Below are positions 19,623 to 28,996 of a stretch of DNA of 64,000 nt, one piece after another. Numbering within the stretch: the first letter of the stretch is position 1; every line of letters starts with the position of its first letter. Under the pieces are notes generated by a model. The model did not search any database. It had not been told where the DNA came from and was given only the letters and a program-made list of their open reading frames with translations. Source of the DNA: Flavobacteriales bacterium UBA4466 (GTDB lineage Bacteria > Bacteroidota > Bacteroidia > Flavobacteriales_D > Crocinitomicaceae); the NCBI GenBank assembly GCA_905182335.1, contig CAJJBE010000002.1, forward strand, positions 721,501 through 785,500, in the 5' to 3' direction. Both the position numbers and the translations under genes were made by a program.

Positions 19623-21083
19623 ATGAAAAAAGAAATCACATTTAAGGAATTAAGAGATTCAGGATATCTAGATAAATCGATAAATGAGGAGATTCAAGCG
19701 AATCTGATTTTAAGAATCCAATTAAAAAAAACTATTTTTGAAGGGTTATGGGGCTATGAAGATACTGTTGTTCCTCAATTGAAAAAAGCAATTCTCGCTG
19801 GACATCATATTAATTTACTAGGATTGAGAGGTCAAGCAAAGACAAAAATAGCGAGAAGTATGGTGGATTTGTTAGATGAATACATGCCGATAGTTAAAGG
19901 ATCAGAAATTAACGATAGTCCATTCAATCCAATCTCTAAATTCGCAAGAGATTTTATTGAAGAAAAAGGTGATGAAACACCTATAGTTTGGGTGCATCGA
20001 TCTAATCGTTTTTTTGAAAAATTAGCGACACCAGATGTTAATGTTTCTGATTTAATAGGTGACATTGACCCAATTAAAGCAGCAACTTTGAAGTTGCCTT
20101 ATTCAGATGAGCGCGTTTTGCACTATGGAATGATACCAAGAGCTAATAGGTCGATTTTTGTGTTGAATGAACTTCCGGATTTACAGGCTAGAATTCAAGT
20201 TTCATTATTCAATATTTTGCAAGAAGGAGATGTTCAAATTAGAGGCTTTCAATTAAGAATACCACTAGATATTCAGTTCGTGTTTACAGCAAACCCTGAA
20301 GATTATACTAATAGAGGCAGTATTGTTACGCCACTAAAAGATAGAATTGGTTCTCAAATTTTCACACACTATCCTAAAACAATTGAACTTGCAAAAGCAA
20401 TTACTGAGCAAGAGGCTCGAATCACACCAAGCGATAAAGCTCTGGTCCTAGTTCCGAACCTTGCGAAAGATATATTGGAACAAGTTGCATTTGAAGCTAG
20501 GAGTAGTGAGTATGTAGATGCGAAAAGTGGTGTTAGTGCACGGATGACAATTAGTGCCATGGAAAATCTTGTAGCAGCAGCAAAATTACGTTTAATAGAA
20601 ACAGATTCAGAACAAACTTCTGTTCGACTTGTAGATTTTACATCAATCATCCCTTCAATAACAGGGAAAATTGAATTGGTCTATGAGGGTGAACAGGAGG
20701 GAGCTGATGAAATAGCGAGGATGTTAATAGATAATGCTATAATGGCTCAGTTTGAAAAGGTTTTTCCAAGGATACCTAAACTAGAAAAAGAAGGAGTCAG
20801 CACACCATTTACAGAGACGATTGAATGGTTCAATGATAACTTATTGCAATTGAATTATACAGACGAAGATAATGAATTCAAGATAAATCTATTAATGGTA
20901 ACCCCCTTGGTTGAATTGATTGAGGAATATTATCCAGAAATCAGTGAACAAGATAAGCTGTTCTATATGGAGCTCGTTTTATGGTGTCTTACAATTAGTA
21001 ATAAATTGGATAAATCTGAAAACGATCAAGTATTTACATTCGATTCATTAGGATTAGGGACACAATTCTTAGGTCATAATTAG
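19623..21083 (+). CDS. MoxR/magnesium-chelatase-like AAA+ ATPase
   Basis: 486 residues, second gene of the pair with the VWA protein. It has a variant Walker A 'LLGLRGQAKTKIARSM', then 'RSIFVLNELPDLQARIQ' (Walker B region), 'FNILQEGDVQIRGFQL' (the helix-2 insert typical of the MoxR/ChlI clade), sensor 1 'VFTANPEDYTNRGSIV' and 'LKDRIGSQIFTHYPK'. Databases often call this 'magnesium chelatase' in Bacteroidota, but no chlorophyll genes are near, so a chaperone-like role with the VWA protein is more likely. An additional ~130-residue C-terminal helical region follows the AAA core. Confidence 0.85.
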   Translation: MKKEITFKELRDSGYLDKSINEEIQANLILRIQLKKTIFEGLWGYEDTVVPQLKKAILAGHHINLLGLRGQAKTKIARSMVDLLDEYMPIVKGSEINDSPFNPISKFARDFIEEKGDETPIVWVHRSNRFFEKLATPDVNVSDLIGDIDPIKAATLKLPYSDERVLHYGMIPRANRSIFVLNELPDLQARIQVSLFNILQEGDVQIRGFQLRIPLDIQFVFTANPEDYTNRGSIVTPLKDRIGSQIFTHYPKTIELAKAITEQEARITPSDKALVLVPNLAKDILEQVAFEARSSEYVDAKSGVSARMTISAMENLVAAAKLRLIETDSEQTSVRLVDFTSIIPSITGKIELVYEGEQEGADEIARMLIDNAIMAQFEKVFPRIPKLEKEGVSTPFTETIEWFNDNLLQLNYTDEDNEFKINLLMVTPLVELIEEYYPEISEQDKLFYMELVLWCLTISNKLDKSENDQVFTFDSLGLGTQFLGHN

Positions 21084-21265
21084 ACTCTTCATGTTGAAAT
21101 AGTATAACCGAGGATAACTAATTATTAGCATATATAAAAAAGAAATGAACCAGCTAAAGTAATATCCAAACTTCGGGTCAGAGGCTCATCAGAAACTAGC
21201 TTTGAATTCCGCGTTGGAGTCAATAGCTCTATTGAAAAACAACAATAGAAAGCTGTAATAATACA

Positions 21266-21488
21266 GATGGTTCAAATGTAACTATGACGCGCCCTTTTTT
21301 GGGATGGTAACTAAGTGGATGACAACGGAGATTGGATATACACGTTCACATTATCTCAAGTACCTACTGCTAATATGGAATACTTAATTAGTGCAAATGG
21401 TGTTCAAGAGAATTTAATATAGGATATGTTGAATGGTGGTAATTATGCCTCAATTACAGGTGGTGCAAATATAATAGAGGCCAAATAA
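21266..21488 (+). pseudogene. Degraded fragment of a secreted beta-sandwich protein
   Basis: The 502-bp space after the AAA gene contains no intact gene but reads as protein in pieces: 'DGSNVTMTRPF', a frame change, then 'DDNGDWIYTFTLSQVPTA' and 'EYLISANGVQENLI', an in-frame TAG, and 'NGGNYASITGGANI'. The pattern (NVT-M, then D-GDW-YT, then EY) resembles the carbohydrate-binding/starch-binding-like module found in many exported Bacteroidota proteins. At least one frameshift and one stop make it a remnant. Confidence 0.4.
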
Positions 21489-21585
21489 TTTTACGTAGAT
21501 TGCAATACAAGTGATTAAATAATAAAAAAGGATCTTATAATAATATTAAAACGTTTTATTTTCGACGTAAGAATTTTGTAGGTCT

Positions 21586-22452
21586 TCAGTTTGTTAAGCA
21601 TTTTAAGAAATCTACACCAGCCTGAACTCCGTATCGATAGTCAGATGTTATCGAGTTAATTGAATTGATATATGTACCAGCCATTAATGGCGAATCTGGT
21701 GCAATTTGTTTGATCACTAAGTCTTCGGGGCAATCATTGATAAAGTCAATCGATTTATTGTATTCTAAATGTGTATTTTCAAAACGCTGTTGAAGCTTCT
21801 TGTTAGAGCTAAAAGCGAATGATCCAAAATAGTCAGGCCAAGTTTGACTTGTTTTTAGGTTCAAAGGAGTCGTTCGTATTATGACAATCTCTTTAGCTCC
21901 ATTTTTATAAGCCCATTCTACGGGTAAAGCATCGCTCCAACCGCCATCCATATATTCTACACCATCTAATACATGTTTACCTTTTGTAACAAATGGTAAG
22001 GTACAGGAAGCAATTACAGCATCACTCCATGTTTTACTGTTCGGGTGATAGTAATGAGGCTTTCCCGTTGTACGATTTGTTAGTACAATTGCAATTTCTT
22101 TTCCTTTTGAATTAGCTATTGCCTTTTTTATATTTAGCGGAACCTTTGTCTCGGCTACAACGTGAAAATAATCGATATTCATCAATCCTGTGGGGGACAT
22201 CATCCGATTGTAATTCATGAATTCTTTATCAGTAGCTAAAAGGCATATTGCATCAAAACAGCACTTATACTGTTCACTTAGATAGTATGATAACGCAATA
22301 GCACCACCGGAAACTCCGATGTAAAAATCAAATTCATTATAATCATATGTCTGAAAAGCATCTAGAACACCAGCACTAAACCCAGTTCTAAAGCCACCGC
22401 CCTGTATTATTAGAGTTTTTTTTGTCTTTGCTCTCCCTTTCAAATTACTCAT
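21586..22452 (-). CDS. Patatin-like phospholipase
   Basis: Serine lipid acyl hydrolase with a Ser-Asp dyad, 288 residues. The oxyanion loop 'IIQGGGFRTGFSAGVLDAF' starts at about residue 15, the nucleophile elbow is 'GVSGGAIALSYYL' and the dyad Asp is in 'YMDGGWSDALPVEWA'. It matches the RssA/YjjU-like group of cytoplasmic patatins. No signal peptide. The start MSNLKGRAKTKKT gives a short basic lead before the fold. Confidence 0.88.
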   Translation of the reverse strand: MSNLKGRAKTKKTLIIQGGGFRTGFSAGVLDAFQTYDYNEFDFYIGVSGGAIALSYYLSEQYKCCFDAICLLATDKEFMNYNRMMSPTGLMNIDYFHVVAETKVPLNIKKAIANSKGKEIAIVLTNRTTGKPHYYHPNSKTWSDAVIASCTLPFVTKGKHVLDGVEYMDGGWSDALPVEWAYKNGAKEIVIIRTTPLNLKTSQTWPDYFGSFAFSSNKKLQQRFENTHLEYNKSIDFINDCPEDLVIKQIAPDSPLMAGTYINSINSITSDYRYGVQAGVDFLKCLTN

Positions 22453-22781
22453 TTTAAAGTACTTATGTGCTAAGTTAATATATTATGCATGCATATCAAG
22501 TGTAATAAGTTTTTTCTCAATAAAAAACATCAAAACGAGGTTTTACTCATTATTGGACTCTACATATAAGAAATATGATATCTATTTCGCGTCTGTTTTG
22601 AAAGGGAATCCAAAGTATAAAGTTCACCTTGAAATTGGTTGGGAAATATTAAAGGAGATAGATGATTTACTGTTAATGATTTATCGCCCTGTAAAAATGT
22701 AAATATTTATTAGGTAATTCACGAGCTCAATTGAAGAGTATGAAAAACACTTCTTAGAAAGCATTTTTTATATTCTTTGTT
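22453..22781 (+). other. Intergenic region with a short open remnant
   Basis: About 50 rightward codons before a stop at 22702 read plausibly as protein ('TYKKYDIYFASVLKG', 'YKVHLEIGWEILKEIDDL'), but I see no credible start and no family. It may be a truncated gene left between the patatin and the chalcone-isomerase-like gene. Confidence 0.3.
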
Positions 22782-23342
22782 TTATAATTTTCCCAACATT
22801 CCTTTTTTTAGTTTGGAACTTGCTGGTTTGTCACCAAGCCAAATAGCATATAATGCTTTTTTGAATTCAATTCCTTCAACGAGTCCTTTGAATTTTCTAT
22901 TAATAGTTACAGCAAGGCCTTTTCCAGGAACATAAATCATAAGAATCTCATCGTTAATATTGAAAGCATCAGAAAAGAAACTTTTGAACTTAGAGATATC
23001 TTTAGCAGAAGCTTTTCCTTTGGCAGTATTTGCAAAACCTTCTTTTACAGATTCGTTGAACTTGTCTCGTGTTACTTTGCTGGAAGTAATCACTATTTTA
23101 ATTGCAGAACTTGCATTAGCATCTATAACTAGACTAGCATCCATAGTTGTTTTTTCTAGGTATAAACCTGCGACATATAAATCGAGGGTGTACTTTTCCC
23201 TTAGTCCACATCCATTAAAAAACAAAGCATTTCCTTTTACGTTTAGTTTAGGGGGGAAGGTGACTCCTGAAATTGTTCTGTTTTGAGCAGTAGTAGCCTG
23301 CATCATAAAAAAAAGAAGTGCCGTAGATAAAATGAATTTCAT
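22782..23342 (-). CDS. Exported chalcone-isomerase-like protein
   Basis: 186 residues with signal peptide 'MKFILSTALLFFMMQATTAQ'. The mature part matches the bacterial chalcone isomerase-like domain: 'ISGVTFPPKLNVKGNALFFNGCGLREKYTLDLYVAGLYL' region (residues about 24-62), 'FKSFFSDAFNINDEILMIYV', 'GLVEGIEFKKALYAIWLGDK' and a basic tail. Bacterial members are periplasmic and not known to act on flavonoids; the fold binds fatty-acid-like ligands in relatives. Monocistronic. Confidence 0.85.
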   Translation of the reverse strand: MKFILSTALLFFMMQATTAQNRTISGVTFPPKLNVKGNALFFNGCGLREKYTLDLYVAGLYLEKTTMDASLVIDANASSAIKIVITSSKVTRDKFNESVKEGFANTAKGKASAKDISKFKSFFSDAFNINDEILMIYVPGKGLAVTINRKFKGLVEGIEFKKALYAIWLGDKPASSKLKKGMLGKL

Positions 23343-23477
23343 AAGTTTGAATTTATTTAAGTTTAGAAACCAAATAAAGGTTTTAAATATAGATTTGCAA
23401 TTATCATGCTAAAATAAATATTCAGACTGTAAATTCCTTCATTGATTTGTTATATTTATCTTAAAAACTATAAAAGT

Positions 23478-24116
23478 ATGATATATTTAGCTGTTTTTTC
23501 AATCTCTATAGCCCTAATGCTCCTTGGGTACAAATTGAGAAAGTCAAGTAAAGGTATAGAGAGTAAACACTTCTCTACATACGGAGGATTGACATTTCTT
23601 ATCGCTTTAGTAGGAATCGTTTCTATCTTTTCGTATTTATTTTTAAAGGGGGACTCATGGACAATTGAAAATAAAATGAGTTTTCAATTAATTACTAGTA
23701 GTTTGGTTGGTTTATCTTTTGTTTTTTTAGGTCTTCGCTTGCTTCGGGACGCGCGAAAAGAAGGTGATAAACTTGCTCAGATAACAGGATTAACTTGGGT
23801 TTTTGCTGCTATTTTCGCTAGTGGACTAGTGATTTCTTTTGTATCAAAAATGAATGATGGCTGGACATTAGAGAAACAAGCGCAAGTTATGAGTTCATGT
23901 GAAGGTATGGCTGATCAAGGAAATTCATTCAACTGTCCTTGCTACGTTAGAGAAGTTATGGTCACTTTTGAAAATCCTGAAGATTATAACAATGCTATGG
24001 AGAATGAAAAAAATGGAAAGAAAACTCATTTTTTGGCTAAAATGTCTGACGACTGTACTTGTGGTGCTATAAGCTATGATGAATCTGAAGTAGAATCTGT
24101 AGATCTTCCATTTTAG
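23478..24116 (+). CDS. Membrane protein of unknown function with a Cys-rich C-terminal domain
   Basis: From the ATG at 23478 (MIYLAVFSIS) the product is 212 residues with four predicted membrane segments: about 1-18, 38-56, 68-86 and 104-122. The soluble C-terminal ~85 residues carry cysteines in 'VMSSCEGMADQ', 'SFNCPCYVREVM' and 'DDCTCGAISY', a spacing that could bind metal or form disulfides. I do not recognise the family. A TTG 36 bp upstream would add 'CYIYLKNYKS' and looks less natural. Confidence 0.7.
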   Translation: MIYLAVFSISIALMLLGYKLRKSSKGIESKHFSTYGGLTFLIALVGIVSIFSYLFLKGDSWTIENKMSFQLITSSLVGLSFVFLGLRLLRDARKEGDKLAQITGLTWVFAAIFASGLVISFVSKMNDGWTLEKQAQVMSSCEGMADQGNSFNCPCYVREVMVTFENPEDYNNAMENEKNGKKTHFLAKMSDDCTCGAISYDESEVESVDLPF

Positions 24117-24156
24117 CAGTTCAAATATGATAATTGTCATTTATTACCCAGGATTA

Positions 24157-24570
24157 TTAGGGCTTCATTTCTGAAGGAATCCTATGATTCATTAGCTTAA
24201 ACCATAAGGGAGGAATTAAACAAATCAACATAGAGGTGGGGTAACCATATGGCATCTGAGGACTTTTTTCATGACAAGACAAGAGTTGATATTTTTTATG
24301 TGATCGATGATGGTGATCACTATGTCGAGTGAGCTCATATAGCATCGCCCTACCCAGAACATGATTACTGTTCCAAGAATGCATTTCTTGAACGATGTCC
24401 AAGCCCAAGGAGAATTGATCTTGGAGGAATAATTCAGTGCCAAGGGAATATCTACCAACCAAGATATCAGTCAGATTTGTTCGAACGACAGGGACAACCT
24501 GAGCAGTGGTTTGCAAAGTCAAAACAGTGACTATGCAAAACAGTATAGAAAGCTTTTTAGCTTCCCTTTC
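24157..24570 (-). pseudogene. Probable remnant of an outer-membrane beta-barrel protein (DUF3575-like)
   Basis: Leftward reading starts with a hydrophobic signal-like stretch ('KLSILFCIVTVLTLQTTAQ') followed by 'VVPVVRTNLTDILVGRYSLG', which resembles the first strands of small Bacteroidota barrel proteins ('...NL..LV.GRYSLG.E....DQFSLGLDI'). After about 75 codons the sequence degenerates and a second frame takes over, consistent with frameshifts. It lies directly upstream, on the same strand, of the T9SS cargo gene's 3' end. Assignment rests on pattern only. Confidence 0.35.
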
Positions 24571-24595
24571 TTTGAAGAATGTAATGTTAATACTT

Positions 24596-26176
24596 TTATT
24601 GTTTAATAATCTTGTAATACATCTTTTCAGAAATTTTACGGTTGTTCAATTCTATCAAATAAGTCCCACTTGAGATATTTGACATATTGAAATTGCAACT
24701 ACCAACTCCACTACATTCTATTTCTTTTACCAGAACTCCTAATGTGCTGTATAGTTTTAAGTCAACGTTTTGCAGATGTTCGCCTTTGATTACTAATACA
24801 TTTTCAACAGGATTTGGATAAAAAGAAATGACTTGTTGGGCAACTTCTGCAACCGATGTTGAGATTTCGTTGCACACGGTTAAAACAATTGGATTTATAT
24901 CAGTACTAATGTAACTTACTGTGGTTCCACTTATTGGATTGTCATTGAAAGTTGAATTGCTATCTATCTGAAGTTGCGTTATTACATTCTCTATTATTTG
25001 AGGTGAACCATTACAGGTTGTGCCAATATTACCAAGGCCATCTGTTTTTACTATATACATATCATTTGAAAAAGGAAACGAATTAATCTCTCCGCCTGTA
25101 AAAACAAAACCTCCATCTTGCGTAAGGTCAATAGAACTAGCACCATCCATATCAGCATGATTATAGGTTTTTGACCATTGCAAATTGCCTTGAGCATCTG
25201 TTTTTACTGAAAGTATATCAAAAAAATCAGATTGACCTTCGGTCCAACCCACCATTAGGTAACCGCCATCGGGTGCAATAACCATTCCTCTTGCAAAATC
25301 ATTTTTGCCTTGACGACCGTAAGTTTTAGTCCATTGTTGGTTTCCATTAGCATCTGTTTTTATTAAAAGAATATCAGACTTAGTACCTAGGTTATTGCCA
25401 AAACTCTTTGTGAATCCTGACATTATATATCCACCATCTGGTGTTTGTAGTACGCTATGTCCAAAATCATGATCAGACCCACCATAGTTTTTACTCCACT
25501 GTAAATTACCAATTGCATCTGTTTTTATAAGTACATAGTCATAAGAACCAATAGAACCAGTTGGGTTTCCAATCATTATAAGACCACCGTCTGTAGTAGT
25601 ATGAATATCTACTATGCCATTATAAAAGCCCGAAAATTTTCTGGTACCATAAGTACTTACAATATTTCCAATACCATCTATTACAAATAATTGCATTTTA
25701 TTACCCGCTATGGCAAAATTGCCCATACTTGTTTCGGTAATTGCAGCTGCAATACCCGCGTCGGAGTCGTATTCTTTTGTCCAAATTATCTGTCCTGCAT
25801 TGCTAATTCTCATTACAACCGTAGTCGTCAAACTGCCATTGTATTTACTGCCAGCAATTATTATATCTCCGTTAGTAGCAACCATAAATCGCTCGGCATG
25901 GATACTGTGACCATTTGGGCTTTCATAAGTTTTAGAAAATAATTGTTGACCTGTACTATTTAGTTTGGTCAAACATAAATTACCATCGGTAATTCCTAAA
26001 AGTAGATAATCACCATTAGAAAGTTGCTTTACGCATCGTCCAGGTTCTTCTCCACTGCCTTGATTAGAAAACGTGCGAAAGAAATTGACTTGTGCTTGAG
26101 AAGAAAGTGCAAAAAATACAAGTGCAATACTGAGGTGAAAAGTTTTTGAAATAAAGTTTTTGTTTAATCTAATCAT
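24596..26176 (-). CDS. T9SS-sorted secreted beta-propeller protein
   Basis: 526 residues: signal peptide (to about 'SSQAQ', residue 29), then some eight repeats of about 50 residues in the style 'QTPDGGYIMSGFTKSFGN', 'SDILLIKTDANGNQQW' and 'IAPDGGYLMVGWTEG', forming a propeller-like domain, and a C-terminal type A T9SS sorting domain starting 'VISFYPNPVENVLVIKG' and ending 'YYKIIKQ'. Secreted or surface-bound. Function unknown. Such paralogues are often expressed as sets; the neighbour at 26466 has the same design but is not a close copy. Confidence 0.85.
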   Translation of the reverse strand: MIRLNKNFISKTFHLSIALVFFALSSQAQVNFFRTFSNQGSGEEPGRCVKQLSNGDYLLLGITDGNLCLTKLNSTGQQLFSKTYESPNGHSIHAERFMVATNGDIIIAGSKYNGSLTTTVVMRISNAGQIIWTKEYDSDAGIAAAITETSMGNFAIAGNKMQLFVIDGIGNIVSTYGTRKFSGFYNGIVDIHTTTDGGLIMIGNPTGSIGSYDYVLIKTDAIGNLQWSKNYGGSDHDFGHSVLQTPDGGYIMSGFTKSFGNNLGTKSDILLIKTDANGNQQWTKTYGRQGKNDFARGMVIAPDGGYLMVGWTEGQSDFFDILSVKTDAQGNLQWSKTYNHADMDGASSIDLTQDGGFVFTGGEINSFPFSNDMYIVKTDGLGNIGTTCNGSPQIIENVITQLQIDSNSTFNDNPISGTTVSYISTDINPIVLTVCNEISTSVAEVAQQVISFYPNPVENVLVIKGEHLQNVDLKLYSTLGVLVKEIECSGVGSCNFNMSNISSGTYLIELNNRKISEKMYYKIIKQ

Positions 26177-26226
26177 GTTTTATGTAGTGTTGACCTACTG
26201 AAATGTTGATTCGTTAGTTCAAATTT

Positions 26227-26414
26227 AGACTAATTTCTCCAAAGTCAGCGGCAGTATTAAAATATCCACTTATATAAATATATCCAAGAGAATCTGTCCC
26301 AATACTTATTCCTTTATCTGCTAAATCACCACCAAATGATTTTACCTAATCTGTTGTTTGTGCTGATACGTTTATAGTAACCAACAGGACTAATGTTGCG
26401 TATAAATACCTCAT
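26227..26414 (-). pseudogene. Truncated 5' copy of the adjacent T9SS gene
   Basis: This stretch repeats the first ~62 codons of the gene at 26466-28232: start ATG at 26414, signal peptide and 'TTDxVKSFGGDLADKGISIG'. It contains a TAG (26346-26348) where the intact gene has the Trp codon of 'TTDWVKSFGG', then breaks off after '...ADFGEIS'. It is a dead paralogue from a former tandem array. Confidence 0.85.
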
Positions 26415-26488
26415 TATTTTTTAGTTTACATTTTGTTATTTAAAATACTTTTCATTCTTAAATGATCAATCCTCAACCACAACCATTT
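26227..26488. repeat. Direct repeat, left copy (T9SS gene start plus spacer plus next gene end)
   Basis: About 260 bp nearly identical to 28045-28296. Each copy contains the 5' end of a gene, its upstream spacer and the last codons of the following gene, exactly what one junction of a tandem gene array would contain. Confidence 0.88.
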
Positions 26489-28232
26489 TGGTTAAGACTG
26501 TAACTCCCTCTTTGTAAAAAGTTAAAAAATAAATACCTGCGGAAAAACCAGAAACCTCCAATAATTCTCTATCTCCGATGATTGTTTTAGTGGAAATAAG
26601 TCGTCCGAAAGTATCAGTAATACGTACTTCAAATCCTCCTGCTCCTGCAATCGTCATGTGATGACGAACTGGATTTGGGTAAATATTTACCACAGGTATG
26701 TCTAATTCATTTACCGCTACAATATCGTGCTCGCAATTGCCCGGCATTTCTTGAGTCTGTAGTTTCCAAAGGAAAATATCTTTACTCCCCACAGCTGTAA
26801 GTGTTGTATCATCAAAAGTTGCCTCATTTTCATAGAAGCCCACTGCATACACATTACCAAACCCATCAGCACATATATCGTTTGTCCTATCCTCATCTGA
26901 ACTAGTAGTTCCTGCTACTTTTGCCCACAGCCATTCTCCATCACCATTTCCATCTAACTGTGCAACAAAAGCCGAACTAGTAGTGTCACTTTCATTTGGA
27001 GGAATAACCACTACATCTTGACTAAAAATAGTAGTATCGGAAGTTGTCCCACAAATATAAACTTGCGAGTTATAATCTACAAACATTTGATAAGCTTTGT
27101 CAACACCTGAGCTTCTAGCTCTCTTTGCCCAAATCCATTCACCATCCATTGTACATTTTGCTACAAAAACATCTCTTTTTTGCTTGTGACTTAAGGTGGA
27201 TGTGCCATTTGAAGCGTTTCCTCCTTCAAAGACCATCGGGTTTCTATATTCACCATTAATATAAATATTATTGCATCGATCTATAGCAATCCCGTTAGCT
27301 CTATCACTTTTATTACTACCTACATTTTTCACCCATATCCAATTGCCATCTGTATCCATTTTAAAAACAAAGGCATCAAATTCTCCTTCAGAAGTAACAC
27401 TAAGAGGACCGTAATTCGCTGTATTTTCAAAGCCACCACAAACATATATATTAGAATAGGAGTCAATAGCTATTCTATTGTCTCTAGAACCTTTATTGTC
27501 CTCTATGCCATCAAATTTATCTACCCACAACCAATTGCCATTCTGGTCTAACTTACCTACATATCCCATTGGCGTGCAGTTGGTGCTCCAATCAGTATTT
27601 TGAATAGAAAAGTCATCAAAATCTGCGCTAAGACCAGAAAAGAATCCAGTCACATAAATGAACCCGTCTGAATCTACTTTTACATCATAAGATTGGTCAT
27701 CAGCATCATATATTGGAGAAGGACATTCAGGCAAGTCTCCAGCCCCTTCTGTAGCGCCAAAAGCAATAGTCCAAACACAATTGCCATCTGAATCAATTTT
27801 AGCGAGTACAGAGGTGTCATTAGCATCTGCTCCTGGATTTGGGCAACTGCCCATAACAAAGGCCCCCCAAAAGGTTCCGGTAATGTATACATCTCCACCG
27901 GGTGTGACATGCATGCCAAGTGCCCTATCATCACAACACCACCCTCCTGCATCACCACCAGCTAAAGCCCATAAAACATTACCCAAAGGATCTACCTTGC
28001 ATAAAAAGGCTTCTTTATTTGACCCCTCTGGAAAGGGGTTACTCAGACTAATTTCTCCAAAGTCAGCGGCAGTATTAAAATATCCACTTATATAAATATA
28101 TCCAAGAGAATCTGTCCCAATACTTATTCCTTTATCTGCTAAATCACCACCAAATGATTTTACCCAATCTGTTGTTTGTGCTGATACGTTTATAGTAACC
28201 AAAAGAAATAATGTTGCGTATAAATACCTCAT
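26466..28232 (-). CDS. T9SS-sorted secreted protein with beta-propeller (SBBP-like) repeats
   Basis: 588 residues: signal peptide 'MRYLYATLFLLVTINVSAQ', then about nine repeats of the form 'ISIGTDSLGYIYISGYF', 'FLCKVDPLGNVLW' and 'DVKVDSDGFIYVTGFF', a seven- to ten-unit propeller of the SBBP/PQQ-like type, and a type A sorting domain 'VVNIYPNPVRHHMTIAG' ending 'VLTKMVVVED'. Secreted via T9SS; the ligand is unknown. It is the only complete member of a tandem array: a truncated 5' copy follows its 3' end and the last codons of another copy precede its 5' end. Confidence 0.87.
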   Translation of the reverse strand: MRYLYATLFLLVTINVSAQTTDWVKSFGGDLADKGISIGTDSLGYIYISGYFNTAADFGEISLSNPFPEGSNKEAFLCKVDPLGNVLWALAGGDAGGWCCDDRALGMHVTPGGDVYITGTFWGAFVMGSCPNPGADANDTSVLAKIDSDGNCVWTIAFGATEGAGDLPECPSPIYDADDQSYDVKVDSDGFIYVTGFFSGLSADFDDFSIQNTDWSTNCTPMGYVGKLDQNGNWLWVDKFDGIEDNKGSRDNRIAIDSYSNIYVCGGFENTANYGPLSVTSEGEFDAFVFKMDTDGNWIWVKNVGSNKSDRANGIAIDRCNNIYINGEYRNPMVFEGGNASNGTSTLSHKQKRDVFVAKCTMDGEWIWAKRARSSGVDKAYQMFVDYNSQVYICGTTSDTTIFSQDVVVIPPNESDTTSSAFVAQLDGNGDGEWLWAKVAGTTSSDEDRTNDICADGFGNVYAVGFYENEATFDDTTLTAVGSKDIFLWKLQTQEMPGNCEHDIVAVNELDIPVVNIYPNPVRHHMTIAGAGGFEVRITDTFGRLISTKTIIGDRELLEVSGFSAGIYFLTFYKEGVTVLTKMVVVED

Positions 28233-28296
28233 TGTTTTTTAGTTTACATTTTGTTATTTGAAATTCTTAAATGATCAATCATCAACAACAACCATT
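28045..28296. repeat. Direct repeat, right copy
   Basis: Partner of 26227-26488. It covers the 5' end of the intact T9SS gene, its spacer and a residual 3' end of a lost upstream paralogue. Confidence 0.88.
28275..28295 (-). pseudogene. Residual last codons of a third T9SS paralogue
   Basis: Minus strand reads M-V-V-V-D-D-stop, matching the M-V-V-V-E-D-stop end of the intact gene at 26466. Upstream sequence is unrelated, so only the tail of this copy survives. Confidence 0.6.
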
Positions 28297-28582
28297 TATT
28301 TAGTGTCATAAAATTCTTTTTTAAAATTAGACAAACACATTAGATAGTACAATACGCTATAAAGCGTACTCTTATATACCCTACAATATCCGCTAGATCT
28401 TTCCTAAGTCCAGAGGAATTTATTCCAATAAAATTTCCTCTCCGGCAACTCATCACAGCATATGCATCAGCTTGCTTTGCAAGACACAACAACTTCACCA
28501 TCCTCAACCTGAAGCGAGCTTCAGTTGAGACTGGTTTCGTCGCTGACACGCCTGTGGCGTGCTGAATCACTTTTGTGATTTC
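28297..28582. other. Non-coding accessory segment with small palindromes
   Basis: No gene recognised. It contains tacgct/agcgta (28353-28368), and two hairpins just before the recombinase-tail repeat (acgcc-tgt-ggcgt and aatcac-tttt-gtgatt). A related segment with the same tacgct/agcgta palindrome followed by 'cggcaactca' occurs at about 35830-35865. A 76-codon leftward frame here is probably not translated. Confidence 0.4.
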
Positions 28583-28647
28583 GTGGAGTCGGAGGGAGAC
28601 TTATCGAACTTTTTGGAAGATGATTTAAAATTAATCACCAACTGTTA
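28583..28647 (+). other. Recombinase-tail / putative attachment sequence, copy A
   Basis: Identical to the last 65 bp before the SPFH operon in copy D (58986-59050), where it encodes the C-terminus of the serine recombinase (V-E-S-E-G-D-L-S-N-F-L-E...). Here no recombinase body precedes it: the flank is a T9SS-array remnant and two small hairpins. Interpreted as a recombination joint. Confidence 0.6.
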
Positions 28648-28992
28648 TTATTGCTTTGCTACAACTATATAATAGCTGATTAGGATAAAAACGAGCAGTA
28701 AAATGCCGTTTGTAATAATGTAAGCAACTTGGGAAAAAGGGAAGTAAACAAATCCAATATTACTTATTAGTGCAATAAAGAAAAAGACCATTGCAAGTGC
28801 TCTTACATTAGTACCTGTTCTTTTATAGTCATAAGAAACGCCTATAGCACTAATTAAAGTGACTGCCACAAACAGAAAACTTCCCAGCCCAATCAGTTCT
28901 TTATTTAGTCCGATTGTAAAAGAATACATACCAAATGCTATTAGCGCGGCCATTGCTAAGGCTATTAAAGCGGGAACAAATTTTAATTTCAT
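28648..28992 (-). CDS. Small four-helix membrane protein, last gene of the SPFH operon
   Basis: 114 residues with four hydrophobic segments ('LIALAMAALIAFGMYSFTIG', 'LGSFLFVAVTLISAIGVSY', 'LAMVFFFIALISNIGFVYF', 'IITNGILLLVFILISYYIVV'), short loops and no recognisable catalytic residues. Start ATG at 28992 lies 4 bp after the stop of the GYF gene, so translation is probably coupled. Function unknown; a membrane partner for the SPFH protein encoded two genes upstream is a reasonable guess. An identical copy lies at 59051-59395. Confidence 0.75.
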   Translation of the reverse strand: MKLKFVPALIALAMAALIAFGMYSFTIGLNKELIGLGSFLFVAVTLISAIGVSYDYKRTGTNVRALAMVFFFIALISNIGFVYFPFSQVAYIITNGILLLVFILISYYIVVAKQ

Positions 28993-28996
28993 AAGT

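Noticed and set aside
19623-21083. True magnesium chelatase for chlorophyll synthesis
   Set aside because: No tetrapyrrole or photosynthesis genes nearby; the VWA partner and the family in Bacteroidota point to a MoxR-like role.
28340-28570. A 76-codon leftward gene
   Set aside because: Basic, Cys-rich composition with no start context; more likely a non-coding repeat, parts of which recur at 35.8 kb.
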